From the NCBI GenBank assembly GCA_018434355.1, contig JAHDPL010000007.1:248001-312000 (forward strand): DNA of 64,000 nt. The letters run 5' to 3'. This document shows positions 1-8,989 of this stretch, piece after piece. Every line of letters starts with the position of its first letter. Position 1 is the first letter of the stretch. The notes beneath the pieces are model-generated. The model was not told the DNA's origin, did no database searches, and saw only the letters and a list, made by a program, of their open reading frames with translations. This stretch comes from Sporomusaceae bacterium. GTDB lineage: Bacteria; Bacillota; Negativicutes; UBA1444. The translations under genes were made by a program, and so were the position numbers.

Positions 1-224
1 TCAGCCATCGCATCGTTGCGATCGTGTCGCCGGAATCAGCGCCGATCAAGCGGATGGTGTCGGATGCGAAGGACAAGGGACGCCTGATTGATGCGACTTA
101 CGGACGCCGAACCCGTTCCGTGGTTATTACTGACAGCGATCATATCATATTGTCCGCCGTGCAGGCGGACACGATAGCCCATCGGATGAACGACAAAGAG
201 TTGGAGGAACAATGTGAAGAATGA
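1..224 (+). CDS. remA: RemA-family (DUF370) regulatory protein, 5'-truncated by the window edge
   Basis: The reading frame is open from the first base (first full codon at 3) and carries the DUF370/RemA core: [11 protein letters not shown] near the start, then [19 protein letters not shown]. In Bacillus subtilis RemA is a DNA-binding activator of matrix and osmoprotection genes; the target here is unknown. The N-terminal dozen or so residues, including the start codon, lie upstream of the window. The stop at 222-224 overlaps the gmk start by 11 bases, so the two are translationally coupled. remA-gmk-rpoZ-coaBC is a classic Bacillota gene order, which supports the name. Confidence 0.9.
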   Translation, partial: SHRIVAIVSPESAPIKRMVSDAKDKGRLIDATYGRRTRSVVITDSDHIILSAVQADTIAHRMNDKELEEQCEE

Positions 225-885
225 CGCGGATAGACCGGAGTGCATCACCGGCAATCCGAACGGCAACCTGATCGTAATTTCCGGCCCGTCGGGCGCTGGT
301 AAAGGTACGATTGTCAAAGCGCTGTTGGATCAATACGCATCGATTCATTATTCCGTTTCCGCCACGACCCGTGCGCCGCGGGAAGGCGAAGTGAACGGAG
401 TCAACTATTGGTTTGTGTCGCGCGAGGAATTTTTGCTGATGCGCGAGCAGGATGAGTTGTTGGAATGGGCCGAGGTCTATGGAAACTTTTACGGTACGCC
501 ACGTCGCCGCGTAATCGAAGCGATCAACCGCGGCCATGATATTATTCTTGAGATCGATCCCCAGGGCGCGATGAAAGTAAAGAAAGGTTTTCCTGCTGCC
601 GTTTTTGTCTACATCATGCCGCCTTCGCCGCGTGAACTGTCGCGGCGGATTGTCGGCAGGGGCACCGAAACCCAGGATGCGATCCGGCAAAGACTGAATT
701 CGGTTGTTACTGAGCTAGGCTATATTCACGAATATGACTATCTGGTCATCAACGATGAATTGACAGAAGCTACCGCTGATGTAGCGGCAATCATCCGGGC
801 TGAAAAATGGCGGGTCAAGCGAAATGCTCACCTGGTCGGCCTCGTTTGGGGCGTCAATCTAAAAAATGCACAGGAAAGGGGTTAA
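214..885 (+). CDS. gmk: Guanylate kinase
   Basis: This cytosolic enzyme phosphorylates GMP to GDP with ATP. The P-loop GPSGAGKG sits at residues 24-31, followed by the GMP-binding region ([19 protein letters not shown]) and the lid (RRIVGRGTE). The start is GTG at 214, with GGAGG at 203-207 six bases ahead. At 223 residues it is slightly longer than the usual 200-210 because of a polar N-terminal extension of about 15 residues before the first strand. It overlaps remA and is followed five bases later by rpoZ, so the three are probably one transcript. Confidence 0.96.
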   Translation: MKNDADRPECITGNPNGNLIVISGPSGAGKGTIVKALLDQYASIHYSVSATTRAPREGEVNGVNYWFVSREEFLLMREQDELLEWAEVYGNFYGTPRRRVIEAINRGHDIILEIDPQGAMKVKKGFPAAVFVYIMPPSPRELSRRIVGRGTETQDAIRQRLNSVVTELGYIHEYDYLVINDELTEATADVAAIIRAEKWRVKRNAHLVGLVWGVNLKNAQERG

Positions 886-890
886 GGATT

Positions 891-1097
891 TTGATTTATC
901 CCTCATTGGACCATTTGTTAAAAAAAGTCGACAGCAAATACACCCTGGTCGTTCTTACCGCCCGGCGCGCTCGCGAAGTCGTAGCCGGAGACCGTGTATT
1001 GGTGACCAGTAGGTCGAACAAGGCAGTCACGATTGCCCTGGAGGAAATCGGCGCGGACAAGGTGACTTTTGAACGCGTCAAACCGATTGGCGGCTGA
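891..1097 (+). CDS. rpoZ: RNA polymerase omega subunit
   Basis: A 68-residue protein starting MIYPSLDHLLKKVDSKYTLV, with the typical omega pattern of an N-terminal helix followed by VVLTARRAREV. Omega helps assemble RNA polymerase by holding the beta-prime subunit. I place the start at TTG 891 because the family begins at this residue and AAGGGG/AAGG precedes it. A longer in-frame extension back to 807 would only re-read the end of gmk. It lies between gmk and coaBC, its usual place in Bacillota. Confidence 0.92.
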   Translation: MIYPSLDHLLKKVDSKYTLVVLTARRAREVVAGDRVLVTSRSNKAVTIALEEIGADKVTFERVKPIGG

Positions 1098-1101
1098 GTA
1101 G

Positions 1102-2310
1102 ATGTTGAAGGGCAAGACGGTTGTTTTGGGCGTATGCGGCGGAATCGCCGCGTACAAGGCGGTTGAGGTCGTTAGCAGGTTGGTGAAGTGCGGCGCTGCC
1201 GTTCATGTGATCATGACCGCTGCGGCTGCTCAGTTTGTCACGCCGTTGACGTTTCGCGAGATTTCCGGTCAACCGGTTTACACTACGATGTGGGAAGAAC
1301 CGAAACTCTGGAATGTCGAGCATATCGCTCTGGCCCGGCGCGCTGACCTGTTTGTGATTGCTCCGGCGACAGCCAATATGATCGGCAAGATCGCCAATGG
1401 GATTGCCGATGATTTTCTCAGCACTACAGTAATGGCTACGACTGCGCCGGTTTTGATTGTGCCGGCGATGAATACGGAGATGTATCTCAGTGCGGCAACC
1501 CAGACCAACTTGAAAATACTGGCAGACCGAGGGTTTCATCTTATGAAGCCTGAATCCGGGCCGCTTGCCTGCGGTACCGCAGGTATCGGTCGTTTGCCGG
1601 AGCCGGCGGCAATTGTCGGGCAGGTTGCGGCGCATTTTGCAATAGCAAAATCGCTGCAAGGAGTCCGTTTGCTTGTAACGGCTGGCGGAACCCGCGAAGC
1701 GATCGATCCGGTGCGGTACATCGGTAATCGTTCCAGCGGCAAGATGGGCTATGCGATTGCGGCAGTTGCAGCGGAACGTGGCGCCGAAGTCACTTTGATC
1801 TCGGGGCCGGTCGCATTGGCAGCGCCGTCTGGTGTGACCAGGATATCGGTTGAGAGTGCTTTGGAAATGCGCGATGCGGTACTCGCAGCTTTTCCGACTG
1901 TCGATATCGTGATCAAAGCGGCTGCTGTGGCGGATTACCGTCCGGAAGTAGTTGCCGACCAAAAAATAAAAAAGCAGTCGGCCAGTATGACGATTGATTT
2001 AATCAAAAATCCTGATATCCTAGCCGAACTTGGCAGCAGTAAAAGCGGCCAGTTTTTGGTCGGATTCGCCGCAGAAACGCAGGAACTGGCGAAAAATGCC
2101 ACAGAAAAGTTGTGTCGAAAAAATCTTGATATGCTGGTTGCCAACGACGTGACGCAGGCAGGCGCCGGATTTGAATCCGAGACCAATATCGTCAAAGTGT
2201 TCTATCAAGACGGCTTCAGCGAACAATTGCCGCAGATGAGCAAACGAGAGTTAGCCGCTGTTTTGCTGGATCGTGTCCAACAGCAACGATCGAAGATAGA
2301 TCGCAATTAG
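1102..2310 (+). CDS. coaBC: Bifunctional phosphopantothenoylcysteine decarboxylase / phosphopantothenate-cysteine ligase
   Basis: CoaBC carries out two consecutive steps of coenzyme A synthesis. The N-terminal flavoprotein decarboxylase (about residues 1-185) shows the GGIAAYKA start, the PAMNTEMY motif and the ACGTAGIGRLPEP flap that carries the catalytic Cys. The C-terminal CTP-dependent ligase (about 190-402) shows VTAGGTREAIDPVRYIGNRS and the KIKK segment. At 402 residues it is a normal length. The gene starts four bases after rpoZ and closes the remA-gmk-rpoZ-coaBC cluster. No clear terminator follows before the metK promoter. Confidence 0.96.
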   Translation: MLKGKTVVLGVCGGIAAYKAVEVVSRLVKCGAAVHVIMTAAAAQFVTPLTFREISGQPVYTTMWEEPKLWNVEHIALARRADLFVIAPATANMIGKIANGIADDFLSTTVMATTAPVLIVPAMNTEMYLSAATQTNLKILADRGFHLMKPESGPLACGTAGIGRLPEPAAIVGQVAAHFAIAKSLQGVRLLVTAGGTREAIDPVRYIGNRSSGKMGYAIAAVAAERGAEVTLISGPVALAAPSGVTRISVESALEMRDAVLAAFPTVDIVIKAAAVADYRPEVVADQKIKKQSASMTIDLIKNPDILAELGSSKSGQFLVGFAAETQELAKNATEKLCRKNLDMLVANDVTQAGAGFESETNIVKVFYQDGFSEQLPQMSKRELAAVLLDRVQQQRSKIDRN

Positions 2311-2347
2311 GGGCCAATCTGCCGTCTAATAATTTCCCGACCGACTA

Positions 2348-2376
2348 TTGCTTTTCTTGCCTGAATCCATTAAAAT
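2348..2376 (+). promoter_or_regulatory. Predicted sigma-A-type promoter for the SAM riboswitch/metK transcript
   Basis: TTGCTT (2348-2353) and TAAAAT (2371-2376) are separated by 17 bases. Transcription would start near 2384, about 30 bases ahead of the riboswitch. It is read by eye from consensus. Confidence 0.5.
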
Positions 2377-2411
2377 TAATTTCGCGTCCGATTCATAGCA
2401 ACTGAATACAG

Positions 2412-2512
2412 TCCATCCAGAGCTGGCAGAGGGACAGGCCCGATGAAGCCGCGGCAACCATTGACCTTCGTCAAAACGGTGCCAATTCCGGCGGGTAATA
2501 CCGCAAGATGGG
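2412..2512 (+). promoter_or_regulatory. SAM-I (S-box) riboswitch aptamer
   Basis: The conserved S-box blocks are present in order: AGCTGGCAGAGGGACAGGCC, CGATGAAGCCGCGGCAACC and GGTGCCAATTCC. The closing helix P1 can form between CCATC (2413-2417) and GATGG (2507-2511). It precedes metK, whose product makes S-adenosylmethionine, so high SAM should switch metK off. Confidence 0.95.
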
Positions 2513-2544
2513 AGTGCATAGTCCTCCCATGTGGAGGCTTTTTT
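2508..2544 (+). terminator. Riboswitch expression platform: competing antiterminator and terminator hairpins
   Basis: ATGGGAG (2508-2514) is a perfect 7-base complement of CTCCCAT (2524-2530), giving an antiterminator that consumes the 3' strand of P1. The alternative is a terminator stem CCTCC (2523-2527)/GGAGG (2533-2537) followed by six T residues (2539-2544). SAM binding stabilises P1, frees 2523-2530 and favours termination. Confidence 0.88.
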
Positions 2545-2594
2545 ATTGCCTTCGCATCCGAAGTGAAAACAATTTATGGGAGGTTGTTAACAAG

Positions 2595-3770
2595 ATGAAA
2601 AAAAGACTGTTTACCTCGGAATCAGTTACCGAAGGGCATCCAGACAAGATTGCCGACCAGATCTCCGACGCAGTGCTTGATGCTATCCTGTCGCAGGATC
2701 CGACGGGCCGGGTCGCTTGTGAGACGGTGGTGACCACTGGTCTGGTGCATGTGGTTGGAGAAATCACGACCAATTGTTATGTTGATATCAACCGTATCGT
2801 CCGCAATACGATCATCGGGATCGGCTATACCCGGGCGAAATATGGTTTTGACGGTGAAACCTGTGGTGTCATGACCTCGATCGATGAACAGTCGCCAGAT
2901 ATCGCGATGGGAGTCGATGTCGGCGGAGCAGGCGACCAGGGAATGATGTTCGGCTACGCGACCAACGAAACCCCCGAGTTCATGCCGCTATCGATCTCGC
3001 TAGCCCATAAGCTGGCCAAAAGGCTTTCCGATGTGCGCAAGAACGGAGAACTGGATTATCTGCGTCCCGACGGAAAGACGCAGGTCACCGTGGAATACGA
3101 CGGCGACAAACCGGTTCGGGTGGACACAATCGTAATTTCGACCCAGCATAGTCCCAAAGTCAAGCTCTCCTTTAATAGCGAACGCGCTGGTGAAACCATC
3201 AGCCCGGTGGTTGCCGACTTTATCAAAAAGGTCGTCGAGCCAGTCGTGCCGGCGGAACTGATTGATGCGAACACCCGTTATTTCGTCAACCCGACCGGCA
3301 GTTTCGTCGTGGGTGGACCGCAAGGGGATGCCGGTCTCACCGGACGCAAGATCATCGTTGATACTTATGGCGGCATGGCTCGCCATGGCGGTGGTTGCTT
3401 CTCCGGCAAGGATCCCACGAAGGTTGACCGTTCCGCAGCCTATGCCGCCCGTTATGTAGCCAAGAACGTGGTGGCTGCCGGATTGGCTGACCGTTGCGAA
3501 ATCCAGTTGGCTTATGCGATCGGCGTGGCAGAGCCTGTTTCCGTGCTGGTCGAAACTTTCGGTACGGCGAAAGTAGCGGAGGAGTTAATCGCCGATTTAA
3601 TCACTCAGCATTTCAACCTGACTCCGGCCGGCATTATCAAGACGCTTGATTTGCGTCGGCCGATCTACAAGCAGACTGCCGCCTACGGCCATTTCGGCCG
3701 GACTGACATAGAACTACCCTGGGAAAAGACGGACAAAGCCGAGATTCTGCGTAAGCAAGCCGGTTTGTAA
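2595..3770 (+). CDS. metK: S-adenosylmethionine synthetase
   Basis: MetK makes S-adenosylmethionine from methionine and ATP. The 391-residue product begins [20 protein letters not shown] and contains [15 protein letters not shown] and the P-loop-like [19 protein letters not shown], with Cys where Ala is common. The ATG at 2595 follows GGGAGG. An in-frame extension to 2508 would run into the riboswitch and is not credible. It is a single-gene transcript: SAM-I riboswitch upstream, strong terminator at 3786-3821. Confidence 0.97.
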   Translation: MKKRLFTSESVTEGHPDKIADQISDAVLDAILSQDPTGRVACETVVTTGLVHVVGEITTNCYVDINRIVRNTIIGIGYTRAKYGFDGETCGVMTSIDEQSPDIAMGVDVGGAGDQGMMFGYATNETPEFMPLSISLAHKLAKRLSDVRKNGELDYLRPDGKTQVTVEYDGDKPVRVDTIVISTQHSPKVKLSFNSERAGETISPVVADFIKKVVEPVVPAELIDANTRYFVNPTGSFVVGGPQGDAGLTGRKIIVDTYGGMARHGGGCFSGKDPTKVDRSAAYAARYVAKNVVAAGLADRCEIQLAYAIGVAEPVSVLVETFGTAKVAEELIADLITQHFNLTPAGIIKTLDLRRPIYKQTAAYGHFGRTDIELPWEKTDKAEILRKQAGL

Positions 3771-3785
3771 TAGCAACCGCAATTG

Positions 3786-3821
3786 AGGTGGAACCGAGAA
3801 ATCGGTTCCACCTTTTTTTTT
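3786..3821 (+). terminator. Rho-independent terminator after metK
   Basis: A 12-bp perfect stem (3786-3797 with 3802-3813) with a GAAA loop, followed by a run of T to 3821. Confidence 0.95.
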
Positions 3822-3910
3822 GCATATGTAGCAGGGTTTTGCTAATGTTTCGCGAAGTGAATAAAAGTTGGAATTGTTCGGCAAATATTATGTTAAGGTG
3901 GTGGAGGGCA

Positions 3911-5632
3911 ATGTTTTACCGTGTCAACATGGGGACATTAACTGTGACGAAGGAAGCCGGGGATCAGTATCAAGGCTTGGGCGGACGGGCGCTCAGCTCC
4001 AAACTGGTTGAGACCGAGGTGGATCCGACGGCTCATCCGTTGGGCGAGAAGAACAAACTCATTTTTGCGACCAGTCTGCTGTCCGGCACTGGAGCTCCGA
4101 ACGGCGGCCGGATGTCGCTCGGGGCCAAAAGCCCATTGACCGAAGGAATCAAGGAAAGCAATGTCGGTGGAGCGATGGGCATGAAACTGGGCCGGCTTGG
4201 CGTGCGGGGCATAATTTTTGAAGGGTTGCCGCAAAAAGATTCCTGCTATGTCGTCAAGGTTTCCGCCGATGGCGTTGTGGTCGAGGAAATGCCGCAAATC
4301 AAGGGACTCGATATCTATGCGGCCGTGGCTAAGATGCAGGAAAAGTACGGTGAAAAAGTCGCGATTGCCTGTATTGGCACCGCCGGTGAAAACAAAATGG
4401 CTGCGGCCTGTGTGGGATTCACCGATATGGAGGGTGCACCGACCAGACAAGCCGGACGCGGCGGTCTCGGCGCCGTGATGGGCAGCAAAGGAATCAAGGC
4501 GGTTGTCGTAGATGACAGTGGAGCAGAGAAGCTCGTCTTTGCCGATGAGGCGGCCTACCGGGCCGGTGCAAAGAAGCTGGCAAATGCCCTGATGGCGCAT
4601 CCGGTGACCAGTCAGGCGCTGCCTGCCTATGGAACCGATGTATTGGTCAACATCTTGAGTGAAGCCGGCGGTCTGCCGACCCGCAGTTTCAGCTCCGGTC
4701 GTTTTGAAGGCGCCAATGACATCGGCGGCGAAACGATGGCGGCAGTCAACAAGGAACGCGGCGGCAAATCCGGGCATGGCTGTTCCCCTGGTTGCATGAT
4801 CCGTTGTTCCAATATCTACAAAGATAAAAAGGGTGCGGTGCTGACCGGCGGATTTGAATATGAGAGCGTCTGGTCGCTTGGAGCGAATTTGGGGATCAAT
4901 GACCTGGATGATGTGGCGATGATGAATCGTCTCTGCGACGATTATGGTGTGGACACGATTGATATGGGCGTCGCGCTGGGGATCGCGATGGAAGCGGGAC
5001 TGGCAAAGTTCGGTGACGGCAAGGCCGCGATCGCATTGCTGCAGGAAGTGGGTAAAGCTTCGCCGCTTGGCCGTATACTGGGCGCCGGAGCGGCGATCAC
5101 CGGCAAAGTGTTTGGCATGCGGCGGGTTGCCGCAGTCAAGGGTCAGGCGATTCCAGCTTATGATCCGCGGGCTGTCAAAGGCCAGGGTGTCACTTATGCC
5201 ACGTCGCCGATGGGGGCCGACCACACGGCCGGTTATGCTGTGGCCACCAATATTCTTAGCGTGGGCGGCAAAGTAGATCCGCTGGGAGCCGAAGGACAAG
5301 TCGACTTGTCACGTAATCTGCAGATCGCCACTGCGTTTGTCGACAGCACGGGCCTGTGCCTGTTTGTCGCCTTTGCGATCCTGGACATCGCCGAAGGACT
5401 GGAAGGCATCGTGGAGATGTGCAATGCACGCTATGGCTGGAACAAGTCGGTCGACGAATATCTGGAGATGGGAAAACAGCTTTTGCGGGAAGAGCGTTTG
5501 TTCAACAAAAAGGCCGGAATCGCCGAAGGCTCGGATGATTTGCCGGACTTCTTCCGTACCGAAAAATTGCCGCCGCACAATACCGTGTTTGACATTCCCA
5601 AGGAAGAGCTGAACAAAGTGTTTAATTTCTAA
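3911..5632 (+). CDS. aor: Tungsten-containing aldehyde:ferredoxin oxidoreductase
   Basis: AOR interconverts aldehydes and carboxylates with ferredoxin, using a tungsten-bis-pterin and one [4Fe-4S] cluster. The 573-residue protein has the AOR N-terminal domain (LGGRALSSKL, NKLIFATSLLSGT, AGRGGLGAVMGSKGIKAV) and the all-helical C-terminal domains (AYDPRAVKGQGVTYATSPMG). Candidate cluster ligands are C291, C295 and C299 (CSPGCMIRC, spaced CX3CX3C) and C483 (STGLCLF). I chose ATG 3911 after GGAGGG because homology begins at FYRVN; the frame is open further upstream, into the metK terminator. The following genes supply pterin maturation and tungstate, which supports W rather than Mo. The physiological aldehyde is unknown. 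Confidence 0.92.
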   Translation: MFYRVNMGTLTVTKEAGDQYQGLGGRALSSKLVETEVDPTAHPLGEKNKLIFATSLLSGTGAPNGGRMSLGAKSPLTEGIKESNVGGAMGMKLGRLGVRGIIFEGLPQKDSCYVVKVSADGVVVEEMPQIKGLDIYAAVAKMQEKYGEKVAIACIGTAGENKMAAACVGFTDMEGAPTRQAGRGGLGAVMGSKGIKAVVVDDSGAEKLVFADEAAYRAGAKKLANALMAHPVTSQALPAYGTDVLVNILSEAGGLPTRSFSSGRFEGANDIGGETMAAVNKERGGKSGHGCSPGCMIRCSNIYKDKKGAVLTGGFEYESVWSLGANLGINDLDDVAMMNRLCDDYGVDTIDMGVALGIAMEAGLAKFGDGKAAIALLQEVGKASPLGRILGAGAAITGKVFGMRRVAAVKGQAIPAYDPRAVKGQGVTYATSPMGADHTAGYAVATNILSVGGKVDPLGAEGQVDLSRNLQIATAFVDSTGLCLFVAFAILDIAEGLEGIVEMCNARYGWNKSVDEYLEMGKQLLREERLFNKKAGIAEGSDDLPDFFRTEKLPPHNTVFDIPKEELNKVFNF

Positions 5633-5656
5633 CGGCCGGTAAGTTGACAACACAAC

Positions 5657-5734
5657 GTCTGGCTGGATTTTTTGGGCCAGACCTGTTTGCAGCAACGACC
5701 CAACCCGGCGAGAGCCGGGTTGGGTCGTTGCTGC
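5657..5734 (+). other. Two tandem perfect hairpins between aor and moeA
   Basis: Hairpin 1 pairs GTCTGGC (5657-5663) with GCCAGAC (5676-5682) around a T-rich loop. Hairpin 2 is a perfect 21-bp stem (5689-5709 with 5714-5734) capped by a GAGA tetraloop. Neither is followed by a T run, so this is not an ordinary terminator. It may stabilise the aor mRNA end, mark a processing site or be a regulatory RNA. I do not recognise the molybdenum-cofactor riboswitch consensus in it. Confidence 0.75.
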
Positions 5735-5765
5735 GGCAAAGTCCGGCAAGGAAATGAGGGAACGA

Positions 5766-7013
5766 ATGGATTTTTTACATTGTATGGAACTCGCTCAGGC
5801 TGAACGACTCGTTGATGAGCATCTGAAGCAAGGCATGGTCGGGGAGGAAGAGGTCGAGTTGTTGGCTGCCGTTGGCAGAGTGACTTCACGCATCGTATGG
5901 TCCGTGGACGATTTGCCCGGCTATGCGAGATCGACGGTGGACGGCTTTGCCATCCGCAGCGAAGACAGTTTTGGCGCTAGTGAATCGGCGGCGGCGCTCT
6001 TTACGCTGATTGGCGAAATTGCCATGGGGTTGCCGGTTTGTCAGACGCTGCAACCGGGACAGGCGATGGCGATTCCGACCGGCGGCATGCTGCCAGAGGG
6101 GGCCGATGCGGTCGTGATGCTCGAGTATACTGAACAACCGGATGCAGAGTCGCTGTTGGTGCAAAAAATGGTGGCGCCTTCTGAAAATGTCGTGCGACGT
6201 GGTGAAGAAATCGCCGCTGGTACGGTGCTCGTTGATGCGGGGGTCCGTCTCTGCGACAAGCAGGTCGGCTTGCTTGCGGCCTGCGGCTGTTCACGGTTGT
6301 GGGTGAAGCAACGACTCAAAGTGGCGATAATCTCAACCGGCGATGAATTGGTCGATATTCAGGATACGCCGCGCGAGGCACAGGTGAGGGATGTCAACAC
6401 TTACTCTTTGGCGGCGCTATTGACGCGATGGGGCTGCGAGGTGAAGCGCTACGGGATTGTCCGCGACAGCTTTGAACAGTTTTTGCGGCAACTGACTGAG
6501 GCGACGCACGAATGTCAGCTGGTGCTGATCTCCGGCGGCAGTTCGGTTGGCGCCAGGGATTATACAGTACCGGCGATTCAGGCGCTTGACCGGCCGGGAC
6601 TGTTGATGCACGGGTTGGCGGTCAAGCCCGGCAAACCGACGATCTTTGGTTTGGCCGGATCGGTGCCGGTGTTTGGCCTACCGGGACACCCGGTGGCTGC
6701 CTGGATCGTCTGTGAGGTATTGGTGCGCTGCGCCATAGAAAAAATGATCGGCGTGACGACCAATTACCGGAGTAAAAAGGTTTCTGCCGTGCTGAGCCGC
6801 AACCTGCCGTCGTTGCCGGGACGTGACGATTTTGTGCCGGTGCGGTTGGTTGAACAGGCGACCGGCTATGTTGCGGAACCGATTTTCGGCAAGTCCGGCA
6901 TGATCGGTCTCTTGGCGAAAGCCGATGGAATTTTGCACGTGCCGGCGGCAAACAGCGGGCTATATCAGGGCGAAACTGTCTGGGTCCGGCTGCTGGGCGG
7001 GGAGGGTGTGTAG
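5766..7013 (+). CDS. moeA: MoeA-family molybdopterin molybdenum/tungsten transferase
   Basis: MoeA inserts molybdate or tungstate into adenylylated molybdopterin. Domain order is typical: N-terminal MoeA_N region with YARSTVDGFAIRS, central MoCF-binding domain with STGDELVDIQ, ISGGSSVGARDYT and GLPGHPVAA, and C-terminal domain IV. I place the start at ATG 5766 (415 residues) because AGGGA lies five bases ahead; ATG 5754 is in frame but has no properly spaced site. It heads moeA-moeA/PBP-moaD-moaD-thiF-tupABC behind aor, so tungsten is the likely metal. The sequence alone cannot prove metal choice. Confidence 0.92.
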   Translation: MDFLHCMELAQAERLVDEHLKQGMVGEEEVELLAAVGRVTSRIVWSVDDLPGYARSTVDGFAIRSEDSFGASESAAALFTLIGEIAMGLPVCQTLQPGQAMAIPTGGMLPEGADAVVMLEYTEQPDAESLLVQKMVAPSENVVRRGEEIAAGTVLVDAGVRLCDKQVGLLAACGCSRLWVKQRLKVAIISTGDELVDIQDTPREAQVRDVNTYSLAALLTRWGCEVKRYGIVRDSFEQFLRQLTEATHECQLVLISGGSSVGARDYTVPAIQALDRPGLLMHGLAVKPGKPTIFGLAGSVPVFGLPGHPVAAWIVCEVLVRCAIEKMIGVTTNYRSKKVSAVLSRNLPSLPGRDDFVPVRLVEQATGYVAEPIFGKSGMIGLLAKADGILHVPAANSGLYQGETVWVRLLGGEGV

Positions 7014-7016
7014 TTC

Positions 7017-8975
7017 GTGGCAAACAAGGCGTATTTAAATTGCCAGACCCGGTTGTTGGCGCAAGAAGGTTGGCGGAAACGACTGAAGGAAACCGGATTT
7101 TTTGACCGGTTGCCGGTGGAAACGATTGCGGTGGATGATGCGTTGGGACGGGTGACCGCCCAGTCGATTTATGCCAGACAATCGGCGCCGCATTATAACA
7201 GCGCGGCGATGGACGGAATCGCCGTAAGGGCCTCCGACAGCTTTGGCGCCCAGGAATCCGCGCCGGTCAGGCTGCAGCTAAATGCGGTTTCGGCTGTGTT
7301 CGCCCCTGGTTGTTGTTATGTCGTAGATACCGGCGATGTAATGCCGCCGGGCACGAATGCGGTGATCATGGTTGAAGACGTCCATTTTGACGGCACGCAG
7401 GCCGAAATCAACGCGGCGGCGGCACCGTGGCAACATGTGCGGATCATCGGCGAAGATATAGTGGCCAATGAGCTGGTCGTGCCGGAACATCAGACGATCT
7501 CGCCGGTTGATATCGCTGCGCTGCTGGCGGCGGGACTGGAGACGATTTCCGTGCTGGCAAAGCCGCGGGTGGCGGTTATTCCGACTGGTGATGAAATCGT
7601 GGCGACCTACCGCGAATTGAAACCCGGCGCGATCTTAGATGTGAATTCGCACATGTTGGCAGCTGCTGTGCGGGACTGGCACGGCGAAGCAACCCGTTAC
7701 CCGATCGTCCGGGATGATCCGGCGGCTCTGGAAAAGGCGGTAGGCGAGGCATTAGCCGCAAATGACATTGTGGTGGTCAATGCCGGCACATCCGCCGGAA
7801 CCGAAGATTTTACCGCAACAGTGCTGGGACGGCTTGGCGAGGTGTTGACGCACGGCGTTGCAATCAAGCCGGGCAAGCCGGTCGTGTTGGCGATCTGTCA
7901 GGGCAAGCCGGTCATCGGTCTGCCGGGCTATCCGGTCTCGGCTATGCTGACCGCGGAGTTGTTCCTGCGGGATATTCTGTTGGAACGACAAAAACTGCCA
8001 GTTCTTGACCCGTGGCAAGTCGACGCGACGGTGGTGCGTCAGGTTCCTTCGGCGGTGGGCGTGGAGGAATACGTGCGGGTTTCGGTCGGCAATGTGCAGG
8101 GGAAACTGGTAGCAGCCCCGTTAAATCGGGGCGCCGGCATGATTTCTTCGCTGACAAGGGCGCAAGGAATTCTCAGCATTCCGGAGGGCGGTTCGGGCTT
8201 AAATGCCGGATCGGTGGCTCCGGTTCGGCTGTTGCGGCAGTCGAGGCCGGAACAAAATTTGCTGGCGGTGGGTAGCCACGATCTGGCGCTGGAACTTTTG
8301 GGCATTCATTTGCGGCGACGTCGTGGCAATCTTTCTCTGTCTTGCGCCAATGTCGGCAGCATGGGCGGCATCCTGGCCATTCGCAACAACGAGGCGCATC
8401 TGGCGGGGATTCATCTGCTCGATCCGGCGACCGGCCGCTACAACGTAGCCGACGTGGAAAAATATTTGCCGAATGTCGCCTGGCGGATGATTCATCTGGC
8501 GATGCGGCAGCAAGGACTACTGGTTGCGTCGGGGAATCCTCGGCAGATTCAGGGCTTAGACTGTCTGACCCGGTCGGATATTACCTTCATCAATCGGCAA
8601 CGCGGTTCAGGCACGCGGATGCTGCTGGACTATCAACTGGCCAGGCTAAAAATAGACGCACGGCGGATCAACGGTTATGAAAAAGAAGTGGGGACCCACA
8701 TGACGGTCGCAGCCTCCATCGCTGCCGGAACCGTGGATGCCGGAATGGGCGTGCAAGCGGCCGCACAGGCGTTAGGTCTTGATTTTTTGCCGGTGGCGGC
8801 GGAACAGTACGACCTGTTGATGAACTTTGCGCCGCACGATGACCGGATGGCGCTGATTATCCAAGTGTTGCAGTCGGCGGAATTCAGGCAGGAAGTGGAG
8901 GCGCTGGGCGGCTACGATCTGAGTAACGCCGGAAAACTGATCGCCGTCGGCAGTGCCGGAACCGTGATGTTTTAA
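7017..8975 (+). CDS. MoeA fused to a C-terminal periplasmic-binding-protein-like domain
   Basis: Residues about 1-410 are a second complete MoeA (HYNSAAMDGIAV, PTGDEIVATYRELKPG, NAGTSAGTEDFT, GLPGYPVSAM). Residues about 420-652 are a PBP-like ligand-binding domain of the type also found with ModE-like regulators (VGSHDLALELL, GSMGGILAIRNNEAHLAG, FINRQRGSGTRMLLDYQL). The GTG start at 7017 follows GGGGAGGG, four bases after moeA. Two MoeA copies are common where Mo and W are handled separately. The fused domain could bind oxyanion or pterin and present it to the MoeA half; that is inference. There is no signal peptide, so it is cytosolic. Confidence 0.9.
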   Translation: MANKAYLNCQTRLLAQEGWRKRLKETGFFDRLPVETIAVDDALGRVTAQSIYARQSAPHYNSAAMDGIAVRASDSFGAQESAPVRLQLNAVSAVFAPGCCYVVDTGDVMPPGTNAVIMVEDVHFDGTQAEINAAAAPWQHVRIIGEDIVANELVVPEHQTISPVDIAALLAAGLETISVLAKPRVAVIPTGDEIVATYRELKPGAILDVNSHMLAAAVRDWHGEATRYPIVRDDPAALEKAVGEALAANDIVVVNAGTSAGTEDFTATVLGRLGEVLTHGVAIKPGKPVVLAICQGKPVIGLPGYPVSAMLTAELFLRDILLERQKLPVLDPWQVDATVVRQVPSAVGVEEYVRVSVGNVQGKLVAAPLNRGAGMISSLTRAQGILSIPEGGSGLNAGSVAPVRLLRQSRPEQNLLAVGSHDLALELLGIHLRRRRGNLSLSCANVGSMGGILAIRNNEAHLAGIHLLDPATGRYNVADVEKYLPNVAWRMIHLAMRQQGLLVASGNPRQIQGLDCLTRSDITFINRQRGSGTRMLLDYQLARLKIDARRINGYEKEVGTHMTVAASIAAGTVDAGMGVQAAAQALGLDFLPVAAEQYDLLMNFAPHDDRMALIIQVLQSAEFRQEVEALGGYDLSNAGKLIAVGSAGTVMF

Positions 8976-8989
8976 AAGGAGGGCGCTTC

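Noticed and set aside
3938-5299. Minus-strand frame of about 453 codons opposite aor
   Set aside because: Shadow of the GC-rich aor coding frame; no family features.
5689-5734. Mobile-element end or REP-type repeat
   Set aside because: The hairpin occurs once here and does not resemble the one at 33053-33076; there is no transposase or target duplication.
5633-5765. Molybdenum-cofactor (Moco/Tuco) riboswitch ahead of moeA
   Set aside because: The context fits, but I could not match the known conserved core; only two simple hairpins are visible.
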